From Streptomyces phaeochromogenes (GTDB lineage: Bacteria; Actinomycetota; Actinomycetes; Streptomycetales; Streptomycetaceae): DNA of 38,236 nucleotides. Numbering within the stretch: position 1 is the first letter of the stretch; the number at the start of each line of letters is the position of its first letter. Positions 31,725-38,236 of this stretch are shown here, piece by piece. A model generated the notes under the pieces. That model worked only from the letters and a program-made list of their open reading frames with translations, did not search any database and was not told the DNA's origin. Both the position numbers and the translations under genes were made by a program. Where the stretch lies: positions 1 through 38,236 of the forward strand of contig NZ_LIQZ01000352.1 in the NCBI RefSeq assembly GCF_001418655.1, written 5' to 3'.

Positions 31725-32933
31725 GTGCTGAGTCCGTCGCTCGCCCAGGAGATCGCCGGGGACACCTCCGCGGTCATCGGCTTCAACGTGCTGATCACCG
31801 ACGCGGACGGGATGGTCATCGGCAGCGGCGACACCCACCGGGTCGGCACGTTCCACGAGGCGTCCGTCGAGGTGATCCGTACACAGGAACCGGCCACGCA
31901 CAACGCGTCGCAGGCACATCTGCTCCAGGGCGTACGCCCGGGTGTCACCCTGCCGCTGGTCACCGACGGGCAGGCGGTGGGGACGGTCGGGATCACCGGT
32001 ACGCCCGCCCAGGTGCGCCGCTTCGGCCTGCTGGTGAAGCGGCAGACGGAGATCCTGCTCCGGGAGTCGGTGATGCTCCGCTCGCGGCTGCTCGCCGAGC
32101 GGGCGGCGGAGAAGCTGCTGGCCGACATCGCCTCGTACGACCCGCAGGTGGTGGAGGGCGACTTCCTCGTCTTCCGGGCCGCCGAGCTGGGCTTCGACCT
32201 GCGGTTGCGGCGGGTCGCGGTGGCCTTCGAGGTGACCGTGCCGGACACGGGCGGCCGTCGGCACGGCACGCCGACGCGGGACATGGCGCTGGTCCGTTCG
32301 GAACTGCTCCGCACGGTCCGCGAGGTGTTCGCCGACCCGCAGGACATCATCGCCACGACGGCTCCCGGCTGGATCGGCGTACTGCACCGGCTCCAGTCCG
32401 ACCACCCCGAGGACGCCCTGTCCGTCGGCTGCCGGCGCGTCACCGACCTCATCGCCGCGCAGGGCGGCCTCACGGCCCGCGCCGGAATCGGCGAACCGGC
32501 CGGCTCGGTCGGCGCCCTGCACGACTCGTACCAGGACGCGTGCGACGCGCTGCGCCTCGGCGCCCGGCTGGCGGGCCGTGTCCCCGTCCACCTGATCACC
32601 GATCTGCGGGTCCACCAGGTGCTGGCCGCGGTCGGCCAGCCCGCGCGCAACCGCCTGCTCGCCCTGACCGCCACGGACCTGCGCGCCCAGCCGGACTGGC
32701 CGGTGCTCCGCGACACGATCACCGCATGGTGCGAGAACGGCTTCAACCTCGTACGGGCGTCCGCGGCCCTGCACGTCCACCGCAACACCGTGGTCTACCG
32801 CATGAACAAGATCGAGCAGATCACCGGCCGGCCCCTGCGGGAGCACCGGACCACCATGGCGCTGTATCTCGCCTGCCTGGCCGACCAGTTGGGCAGCGGC
32901 GACGCGGCAGGATCGAGCCAGGTACTGCCCTGA
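31725..32933 (+). CDS. CdaR/PucR-type transcriptional regulator
   Basis: A protein of 402 residues. The N-terminal sugar-diacid recognition-like domain (1-130: LAQEIAGDTSAVIGFNVLITDADGMVIGSGD, then GVTLPLVTDGQAVGTVGITG) is followed by a middle GGDEF-like region and the C-terminal PucR HTH (WCENGFNLVRASAALHVHRNTVVYRMNKIE). The start is GTG 31725 with GGGAGGA at 31712-31718. The family activates use of sugar diacids such as glycerate in enterobacteria. Here its divergent target is an amino acid ABC/oxidase operon, so the effector may be a carboxylate related to that substrate. Confidence 0.9.
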   Translation: MLSPSLAQEIAGDTSAVIGFNVLITDADGMVIGSGDTHRVGTFHEASVEVIRTQEPATHNASQAHLLQGVRPGVTLPLVTDGQAVGTVGITGTPAQVRRFGLLVKRQTEILLRESVMLRSRLLAERAAEKLLADIASYDPQVVEGDFLVFRAAELGFDLRLRRVAVAFEVTVPDTGGRRHGTPTRDMALVRSELLRTVREVFADPQDIIATTAPGWIGVLHRLQSDHPEDALSVGCRRVTDLIAAQGGLTARAGIGEPAGSVGALHDSYQDACDALRLGARLAGRVPVHLITDLRVHQVLAAVGQPARNRLLALTATDLRAQPDWPVLRDTITAWCENGFNLVRASAALHVHRNTVVYRMNKIEQITGRPLREHRTTMALYLACLADQLGSGDAAGSSQVLP

Positions 32934-33088
32934 CAGGTGGTCCGGAAGAGCACAGCGGGGCAGCATGAGTGCGTTCGGGGACGGTTACGGAGATCCGCCT
33001 CTGCACATACACTGGCGTCCCGCAGCACACCTGTTGACCAGCCAGAACGCGGCGGTTGAGCCGATCCTGTGAAGTGAGGAGCGACCCC

Positions 33089-33817
33089 TTGTTCTATTAC
33101 GTTCTCAAGTACGTGATTCTGGGACCGCTGTTGCGGCTGGTCTTCCGCCCTCGGATCGAGGGTCTGGAGCACGTACCGGCGACGGGCGCGGCCATCGTCG
33201 CGGGCAATCACCTGTCGTTCTCGGACCACTTCCTGATGCCCGCGATCCTCAAGCGTCGCATCACCTTCCTCGCCAAGGCCGAGTACTTCACAGGCCCGGG
33301 CGTGAGAGGACGGCTGACCGCGGCCTTCTTCCGCAGCGCCGGGCAGATCCCGGTGGACCGCTCCGGCAAGGACGCGGGCCAGGCGGCCATCCGCGAGGGC
33401 CTCGGCGTACTGAGCAAGGACGAACTGCTCGGCATCTACCCGGAGGGCACGCGCTCGCACGACGGCCGCCTCTACAAGGGCAAGGTCGGCGTCGCGGTGA
33501 TGGCGCTCAAGGCCGGGGTCCCGGTCATCCCGTGCGCGATGATCGGCACCTTCGAGGCCCAGCCCCCGGGCCGGAAGATCCCCAAGATCCACCCCGTGTC
33601 GATCCGCTTCGGGGAGCCCCTCGAATTCTCCCGCTACGACGGCATGGAGAACGAGAAGGTGATCCTGCGCGCCATCACCGACGAGATCATGTACGCGATC
33701 CTCACCCTCTCCGAGCAGGAGTACGTCGACCGGTACGCGGCCGTCGTCAAGGCGGAGGAGGCCGCCGAAAAGGCGGCCCAGGCGAAGCGCAAGTTCCCCC
33801 GTATGCCGCTGAGGTGA
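33089..33817 (+). CDS. plsC: 1-acylglycerol-3-phosphate acyltransferase
   Basis: A protein of 242 residues. The acyltransferase motif I is NHLSFSD (H41, D46), motif II lies around GQIPVDRSGKDAG, and motif III is IYPEGTRSHDG with VPVIPCAMIG beyond. It acylates lysophosphatidic acid to phosphatidic acid at the membrane. The TTG at 33089 is the likely start because GAGGAG (33075-33080) stands eight bases before it and the family begins MFYYVLKY as I recall. GTG 33074 is an alternative. The C-terminus is a lysine- and alanine-rich helix. Streptomyces carry several paralogues. Confidence 0.93.
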   Translation: MFYYVLKYVILGPLLRLVFRPRIEGLEHVPATGAAIVAGNHLSFSDHFLMPAILKRRITFLAKAEYFTGPGVRGRLTAAFFRSAGQIPVDRSGKDAGQAAIREGLGVLSKDELLGIYPEGTRSHDGRLYKGKVGVAVMALKAGVPVIPCAMIGTFEAQPPGRKIPKIHPVSIRFGEPLEFSRYDGMENEKVILRAITDEIMYAILTLSEQEYVDRYAAVVKAEEAAEKAAQAKRKFPRMPLR

Positions 33818-33823
33818 CCGTCA

Positions 33824-33847
33824 CCGGCCCGGTGTCCGCCGGGCCGG
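33824..33847 (+). terminator. Hairpin terminator after plsC
   Basis: CCGGCCCGG (33824-33832) and CCGGGCCGG (33839-33847) form nine perfect pairs with the loop TGTCCG, seven bases after the plsC stop. Confidence 0.75.
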
Positions 33848-33907
33848 GACGATCTGCCCACAGCTAATGCACTGGGATCCCTGCGGCCGGGGCCCTACGG
33901 TCGCCGC

Positions 33908-34933
33908 ATGGGACGAGCTGTGGTGATCGGAGCGACGGGACAGATCGGGCGGGTGGCCGTGGGGGCGCTCGCCACGGACGGCTGGGAGGTGACGGCCGTC
34001 TCGCGGGGCGGCGGGCGGGACGAGTCCTGGCCCGACGGGGTACGGACGGCACGGGCGGACCGCGCGGACGACTCCGCCCTGGCCGCCGCGGTCGGCGACG
34101 GCTGCGACGTACTGGTGGACATGGTGGCCTACGGGCCGGAGCACGCACGGCAGTTGACGAATCTGGCCGGTCGCGTCGGATCAGCCGTGGTGGTCTCAAG
34201 CCTGTCGGTGTACGAGGACGACAAGGGCCGCAACTTCGATACGCAGGAACAGCCCGACGGATTCCCCGAGTATCCGGTGCCCCTGTCGGAGGACCAGCGG
34301 ACCATCGCGCCCGGCGAAACCTCCTACAGCACCCGCAAGGCCGGTCTGGAGCGTGAACTCCTCGCCGCGGCCGACGAGTTGCCGACCACGCTGTTGCGAG
34401 CGGGCGCGATCCACGGGCCGCACTGCCGTACCCCGCGCGAGCTGTACTTCGTCAAGCGCAACCTGGACGGCCGGCGGCGGCGCGTACTCGCGTACGGCGG
34501 GGAGAGCCGGTTCCATCCGGCGAGCGTCCACAACATCGCGGAACTCGTCCGGCTGGCCGCGCGGAAGCCCGGCGCCCGGGTGCTGAACGCCGTCGATCCC
34601 GACGCGCCCACGGTGGCGGAGATCGCCGTCGCCGTCGACGCGGTGATGGGCGTCGATACCGAGAGCGTCCTGGTCGACGGACCCGCACCCACCGAGACCG
34701 TGGGCGACACCCCGTGGTCGGTTCCGCACCCGGTGGTCTGCGACATGGCCGCCGCCGAACGGGAGTTGGGATACCGGGCGGTGGTGCGGTACGCGGAGAC
34801 GCTGCCGGACACGGTCGCCTGGATCGAGGGGCAACTGGCAGGCCGGGACTGGCGGGAGGCGTACCCGAAGATGTTCCAGAACTACGGCGACCTCTTCGAC
34901 TACGCGGCGGAGGACGCCTGGCTGCGGGCATGA
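33908..34933 (+). CDS. NAD(P)-dependent epimerase/reductase (extended SDR)
   Basis: A protein of 341 residues. The Rossmann motif VVIGATGQIGR is at 5-15. A serine-rich strand VVVSSLSVYED is followed by the catalytic pair YSTRK (Tyr and Lys four residues apart). The C-terminus carries the substrate domain. It resembles NAD-dependent epimerase/dehydratase proteins of unknown substrate; nothing in the context narrows this. ATG 33908 follows the plsC terminator by 60 bases, so it is probably transcribed separately. A hairpin follows the stop. Confidence 0.87.
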   Translation: MGRAVVIGATGQIGRVAVGALATDGWEVTAVSRGGGRDESWPDGVRTARADRADDSALAAAVGDGCDVLVDMVAYGPEHARQLTNLAGRVGSAVVVSSLSVYEDDKGRNFDTQEQPDGFPEYPVPLSEDQRTIAPGETSYSTRKAGLERELLAAADELPTTLLRAGAIHGPHCRTPRELYFVKRNLDGRRRRVLAYGGESRFHPASVHNIAELVRLAARKPGARVLNAVDPDAPTVAEIAVAVDAVMGVDTESVLVDGPAPTETVGDTPWSVPHPVVCDMAAAERELGYRAVVRYAETLPDTVAWIEGQLAGRDWREAYPKMFQNYGDLFDYAAEDAWLRA

Positions 34934-34935
34934 AC

Positions 34936-34965
34936 GAGGGGCGGCCGGAATCCCGACCGCCCCTC
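34936..34965. terminator. Hairpin terminator between convergent SDR and tap genes
   Basis: GAGGGGCGG (34936-34944) pairs with CCGCCCCTC (34957-34965), nine bases, with a 12-base loop. It starts three bases after the SDR stop codon. Short CTACT repeats (34972-34999) separate it from the tap stop. Confidence 0.75.
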
Positions 34966-34997
34966 ACCCACGTACTACTTGCTACTAGCTCCTACTG

Positions 34998-36584
34998 CTA
35001 CGGCTTGGGCGTGGCGTGCGGGGTGCACGTCACGTCGGCCGAGTCGACCTTGCCGGTGAGCAGGTAGGTGTCCACCCGGTCGTTGATGCACGGGTTGGCC
35101 AGACCGGTCACACCGTGCGAGCCCGCGTCCTTCTCGGTGATCAGGCGGGAGCCCTTGAACCGCTTGTGCAGCTCGACGCCACCCTCGTAGGGAGTTGCGG
35201 CGTCACGCGTGGCCTGCACGATCAGGACGGGCGGCAGACCCTTGCCGGACTTCACGTTGACCGGGGTCTGCTGCTTGGCGGGCCAGGTCGCGCACGGCAG
35301 GTTCAGCCAGGCGTTGGCCCACGTCATGAACGGGTAGTTCTTGTGCAGCTTGGTGTTGTCGCGGTCCCACTTCTTCCAGCTGGTGGGCCACTTGGCGTCG
35401 GTGCACTCGACGGCCGTGTAGACGGCGTTGCCGTTCTCCGAGGCGATGTTGCCCGCGGTGTCCGACGGGTCGGGAGCCGCGGCGTCGACGAGTGCCTGGG
35501 TGTCACCGGCGACGTACTTGCTGAAGACGGTCGCGACCGGCACCCACGACGAGTCGTAGTACGGGGCGCTCTGGAAGAAGCCGATGAGCTCGGCCGGGCC
35601 GACGACCCCGCCGATGGGGTTCTTCTTGGCGGTGGCACGCAGCTTCAGCCACTGCTCCTGGACCTTGGCCCGGGTGTCGCCGAGGTGGAAGGCCGCGTCG
35701 TTCTTGGCGACCCAGTCCTGCCAGTCCTTCCAGCGCATCTCGAAGGCGACGTCCTGGTCGAGGTTGGCCTCGTACCAGATCTTCTCGCGCGACGGGTTGA
35801 CGACGCTGTCCGCGATCATGCGGCGGACGTGGGTCGGGTACATCGTGCCGTAGACGGCGGCGATGTACGTGCCGTACGAGACGCCCAGGAAGTTGAGCTT
35901 CTTCTCGCCGAGCGCGGCCCGGATGACATCCAGGTCACGGACGGTGTTGGGGGTCGTCATCTGCGGCAGCATGTCGCCGCTGCGCTCGGCGCAGCCGTCC
36001 GCGTACTCGGCGGCGAGCTTGCGCTGGGCGCGCTTGTCGGCCTCGGAGTCGGGCACCGGGTCCATCTTCGGCGCCTTCACGAACTCCTGCGGGTCGATGC
36101 AGGAGATGGGCGCCGAGTGGCCGACGCCGCGCGGGTCGAAGCCCACGAAGTCGTATGCCTTCGACGCCTTCACCCACAGCGGGTTCTTGTTGGTGACCCG
36201 GGTCGGGAAGCGCAGTCCGGAGCCGCCGGGGCCGCCCGGGTTGTAGACGAGTGCGCCCTGGCGCTCCGCCTTGGTACCCGTGTTGCCGATGCGGTCCACG
36301 GCGAGCTTGATCTTCTTGCCGTTGGGCTTCGCGTAGTCGAGCGGGACGGTGACCCAACCGCACTGGATGGGCTTCGCGATCCCCCAGTCGGCCGGACAGT
36401 CCGTCCAGTCGATGCCTGCCTTTGCCGCGCGAGCGGCGGCGATCTCGGCGCCGCGCGTCTGGCTGTCCTGGCCGTGGCGGCTTTCCGCGCTGGCCGTCGG
36501 GGCCGCGACGGCGCCGGCTATCAGCGTCGCTGTGACGAGCGCTCCGGCCGAGCCGAACGCCGTCGCCCTTCTCAAACCCCTCAA
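34998..36584 (-). CDS. tap: Secreted tripeptidyl aminopeptidase
   Basis: A protein of 528 residues. The secretory signal RRATAFGSAGALVTATLIAG ends in PTASA. An alpha/beta-hydrolase serine peptidase follows with oxyanion region NPGGPGGSG, DFVGFDPRGVGHS, nucleophile elbow GVSYGTY and the C-terminal TAP domain (VLIVQATRDAATPYEGGVEL, DAGSHGVT). It closely matches the S. lividans Tap sequence as I remember it and should release tripeptides from peptide N-termini outside the cell. The TTG at 36584 is preferred: GGGGGAGG stands six bases before it, and the protein then begins MRGLRRATAFG. The upstream open frame to 36704 runs through a strong hairpin. Confidence 0.94.
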   Translation of the reverse strand: MRGLRRATAFGSAGALVTATLIAGAVAAPTASAESRHGQDSQTRGAEIAAARAAKAGIDWTDCPADWGIAKPIQCGWVTVPLDYAKPNGKKIKLAVDRIGNTGTKAERQGALVYNPGGPGGSGLRFPTRVTNKNPLWVKASKAYDFVGFDPRGVGHSAPISCIDPQEFVKAPKMDPVPDSEADKRAQRKLAAEYADGCAERSGDMLPQMTTPNTVRDLDVIRAALGEKKLNFLGVSYGTYIAAVYGTMYPTHVRRMIADSVVNPSREKIWYEANLDQDVAFEMRWKDWQDWVAKNDAAFHLGDTRAKVQEQWLKLRATAKKNPIGGVVGPAELIGFFQSAPYYDSSWVPVATVFSKYVAGDTQALVDAAAPDPSDTAGNIASENGNAVYTAVECTDAKWPTSWKKWDRDNTKLHKNYPFMTWANAWLNLPCATWPAKQQTPVNVKSGKGLPPVLIVQATRDAATPYEGGVELHKRFKGSRLITEKDAGSHGVTGLANPCINDRVDTYLLTGKVDSADVTCTPHATPKP

Positions 36585-36593
36585 GTGAGTCCT

Positions 36594-36630
36594 CCCCCTA
36601 CTGTCTACTGTCGTTGTGGTCAGTAGGGGG
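36594..36630 (-). promoter_or_regulatory. Hairpin covering the tap ribosome-binding site
   Basis: CCCCCTACTG (36594-36603) and CAGTAGGGGG (36621-36630) form a perfect ten-base inverted repeat with a 17-base loop. In the tap mRNA the downstream arm supplies the GGGGG of the Shine-Dalgarno sequence. A tandem ACAGTAG duplication on the minus strand straddles the loop and downstream arm. It could be an RNA switch or a DNA operator. The remaining gap up to ureD holds no gene. Confidence 0.6.
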
Positions 36631-36729
36631 ATCCTTCCGGCTGTGAGGTCCCTGAGAACAGGGGTGAAGTGGCTTCTTTGCCAATCCGATAACCGGAACA
36701 TCACTGCCCGTTGAGCGGTGCGGTTTGTT

Positions 36730-37503
36730 TCAGGCGAGTGCGCCGAGCGCCTCGTCGAGGATGCGCCGCAGACGCAGCGCGTCGGGCGCGAGCGCGGTCA
36801 CAAGCACCCCGGGACCGGCGAGCGGAGTAAGCACGGCGTACTCCCCCAGCAACCGCGCCTCGACCGGCTTCCCGCCGAACTCCGGTCGTACGACGATGAG
36901 TTGCCCGAGCGCGCGGTGCCCGGCAAGCACGGCGGGACCGTCCCATCCACCCGGCGCCCCGGGCCCGCAGGAGAGCTCCTGGTCGAGCAACGGACGCCCG
37001 TCGAGCCGCACGGTGAGCCGACTGGAAAGCCGCCCGGGCTCCTCGTTGGCTCGCCCGAGCACCTGCTCCTCGCGCAGCACCAGCCGCGCGCCGACAGCGA
37101 GGTCCACACCCGTACTCACGCACAGCTCACTGCCATTGGCGGAGATCAACTGCTCGGGCAGCCAGCGCAGTTCACCGCCTTCGGCCACCGTGAGCCGTAC
37201 GTCGTAGCGTGCCTCGCCCTTGGCCTGCCCCGGCAGCGCGATGGTGGCGGCGGCCGACCCGACGTGCAGCCGCGCACCCTCACCGACCTCCGCCTCGACC
37301 GTGAAGTGATCGCCGCCCAGGGGCCCGCTCATCGCCCCGACCAGCATGACCCGCGCCTCGGAACCACTGGCCCGCGTGCGGCGCAGGGCGAGCGGCCCCT
37401 GCCCCTCCAGCGTGGGCAGGGCAGTACCGCCCCGCCCGTCGGCCCGCGCCCCGATCCGCGCCAGGGCGCGCACTCCGGTCACGCCTGCGTCTCCGGCGGT
37501 CAT
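36730..37503 (-). CDS. ureD: Urease accessory protein UreD
   Basis: A protein of 257 residues in the UreD/UreH family. The usual landmarks are MSGPLGGDHFTVEAEVGEGARLHVGSAAATIALPG, then RWLPEQLISANGSE, and VLREEQVLGRANEEPG. It is a scaffold that binds the urease apoprotein and recruits UreF and UreG for nickel-centre assembly. Its ATG at 37503 overlaps the ureG stop by four bases. The order ureG-ureD at the end of the cluster is usual in Streptomyces; structural urease genes should lie beyond the right edge. Confidence 0.93.
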   Translation of the reverse strand: MTAGDAGVTGVRALARIGARADGRGGTALPTLEGQGPLALRRTRASGSEARVMLVGAMSGPLGGDHFTVEAEVGEGARLHVGSAAATIALPGQAKGEARYDVRLTVAEGGELRWLPEQLISANGSELCVSTGVDLAVGARLVLREEQVLGRANEEPGRLSSRLTVRLDGRPLLDQELSCGPGAPGGWDGPAVLAGHRALGQLIVVRPEFGGKPVEARLLGEYAVLTPLAGPGVLVTALAPDALRLRRILDEALGALA

Positions 37504-38183
37504 GCCGTCCACGCGGCGAGCTGCACCCGCACCCAGGCGGCGACGTCCTTCACCCCGTCCTCGGCCCGCAACGACTGGAACACCACCGGCAGTTCGGCCC
37601 GCTGCGCCTTGGCGTCGGCAGCCATCCGCCCGAGGTCGGAACCGACGTACGGAGCGAGATCGGTCTTGTTGACGACGAGCAGGTCGGCGGTGGTAACCCC
37701 AGGACCGCCCTTCCGCGGAATGTCGTCCCCGCCCGCGACATCGATCACGAAAATCTGAGCGTCGACAAGCCCTTTGCTGAAGGTCGCGGTGAGGTTGTCA
37801 CCCCCGGACTCGACAAGAACAAGATCCAGCGGCCCGACCTCGTCCTCCAGATCCTCGACGGCTTCGAGATTCGCGGAGATGTCGTCCCGAATCGCCGTGT
37901 GCGGACAGGCCCCGGTCTCCACGGCAGTGATCCGCTCCGGCGGCAACACAGCCTCCCGCAACAGAAACTCGGCGTCCTCCCGCGTATAGATGTCATTGGT
38001 GACAACCGCCAACGACAACTCATCCCGCAGAACCCGACAGAGCGCCGCCACGGTAGCGGTCTTCCCGGACCCGACGGGCCCCCCGAGCCCGATCCGCAAC
38101 GCCCGCCGCCGCCCGTCGGGCCGGTGGGCGTCGGCGCTTACGGCCGGGGGGCCGTCATGAGTGTGAAGGTGATCGAGGTGCAT
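37500..38183 (-). CDS. ureG: Urease accessory GTPase UreG
   Basis: A protein of 227 residues. A His-rich N-terminus (MHLDHLHTHDG) that may bind nickel precedes P-loop GPVGSGKT (35-42). The metal-binding ETGACPHTAIRDD (CPH motif), ESGGDNL and the base-specific VNKTDL follow. It uses GTP hydrolysis to deliver nickel to urease with UreD and UreF. AAAGGAG lies upstream of the ATG at 38183. Confidence 0.97.
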   Translation of the reverse strand: MHLDHLHTHDGPPAVSADAHRPDGRRRALRIGLGGPVGSGKTATVAALCRVLRDELSLAVVTNDIYTREDAEFLLREAVLPPERITAVETGACPHTAIRDDISANLEAVEDLEDEVGPLDLVLVESGGDNLTATFSKGLVDAQIFVIDVAGGDDIPRKGGPGVTTADLLVVNKTDLAPYVGSDLGRMAADAKAQRAELPVVFQSLRAEDGVKDVAAWVRVQLAAWTA

Positions 38184-38196
38184 GGTGGCGGCTCCT

Positions 38197-38236
38197 TTTC
38201 TCTGCGTGTCTTTCTCTGCGTGTCTTTCTCTGCGTG
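38197..38236. repeat. 14-bp tandem repeat upstream of ureG
   Basis: TTTCTCTGCGTGTC at 38197-38210 is repeated exactly at 38211-38224, and a third copy (38225-38236) is cut by the window edge. It lies just before the ureG ribosome-binding site and has no spacers, so it is a microsatellite-like tandem repeat. Confidence 0.8.

Noticed and set aside
35016..36626. Plus-strand open frame of 536 codons over tap
   Set aside because: Antisense to tap, which has a signal peptide, catalytic motifs and the known family sequence.
38197..38236. Possible CRISPR array
   Set aside because: The 14-base units are directly adjacent with no spacers, and no cas genes are present.

Overview
The window looks like chromosomal DNA of a Streptomyces species or a very close relative. 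It is uniformly very GC-rich, uses GTG and TTG starts and four-base start/stop overlaps, and carries the actinomycete rppA-CYP158A2-cupin operon, a MurT/GatD pair, a DUF6777 lipoprotein, a tripeptidyl aminopeptidase and urease accessory genes. From memory, the order matches the region of the S. coelicolor chromosome containing SCO1206-SCO1208, rocD, tap and ure. That synteny is recollection, not a search. I see no insertion sequence, prophage, integrase, tRNA, rRNA or CRISPR array, so this is ordinary core-type chromosome whose interest lies in small modules and non-coding structure.

Left part (1-11821). A truncated XRE-cupin regulator is divergent from a CPYC-type flavin oxidoreductase. An ATP-dependent DNA ligase follows, overlapped by a Nudix hydrolase, then a succinate-semialdehyde dehydrogenase-type ALDH and a small DUF protein. 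A TenA-like gene is divergent from the rppA - P450 - cupin operon (malonyl-CoA to tetrahydroxynaphthalene to flaviolin to biflaviolin pigment). An acyl-CoA dehydrogenase is divergent from a TetR regulator.

Middle (11821-20449). Peptide deformylase is divergent from murT-gatD (lipid II amidation). Then come phosphofructokinase, a CtaG-like cytochrome oxidase assembly protein, and a probable envelope-signalling cassette: a DUF6777 plus PASTA lipoprotein with a TTA codon, a membrane Ser/Thr kinase with a cysteine-rich ectodomain, and a 52-residue membrane protein.

Right part (20503-38236). An operon on the minus strand holds a LytTR response regulator, a small membrane protein, a monocarboxylate-type sodium symporter and a LytS-like kinase. 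An Lrp regulator lies beside an arginine-hydrolysing enzyme and ornithine aminotransferase. A polar amino acid ABC transporter with a D-amino acid oxidase-type flavoenzyme is divergent from a CdaR-type regulator. PlsC, an SDR, Tap, UreD and UreG close the window.

Five copies of one hairpin-plus-tail repeat sit at gene 3' ends, four of them between convergent genes. Other structured DNA includes a hairpin over the tap ribosome-binding site, a 17-bp tandem repeat that triplicates a start-codon context ahead of the symporter gene, palindromic candidate operators in several divergent intergenic regions, and a 14-bp tandem repeat upstream of ureG.
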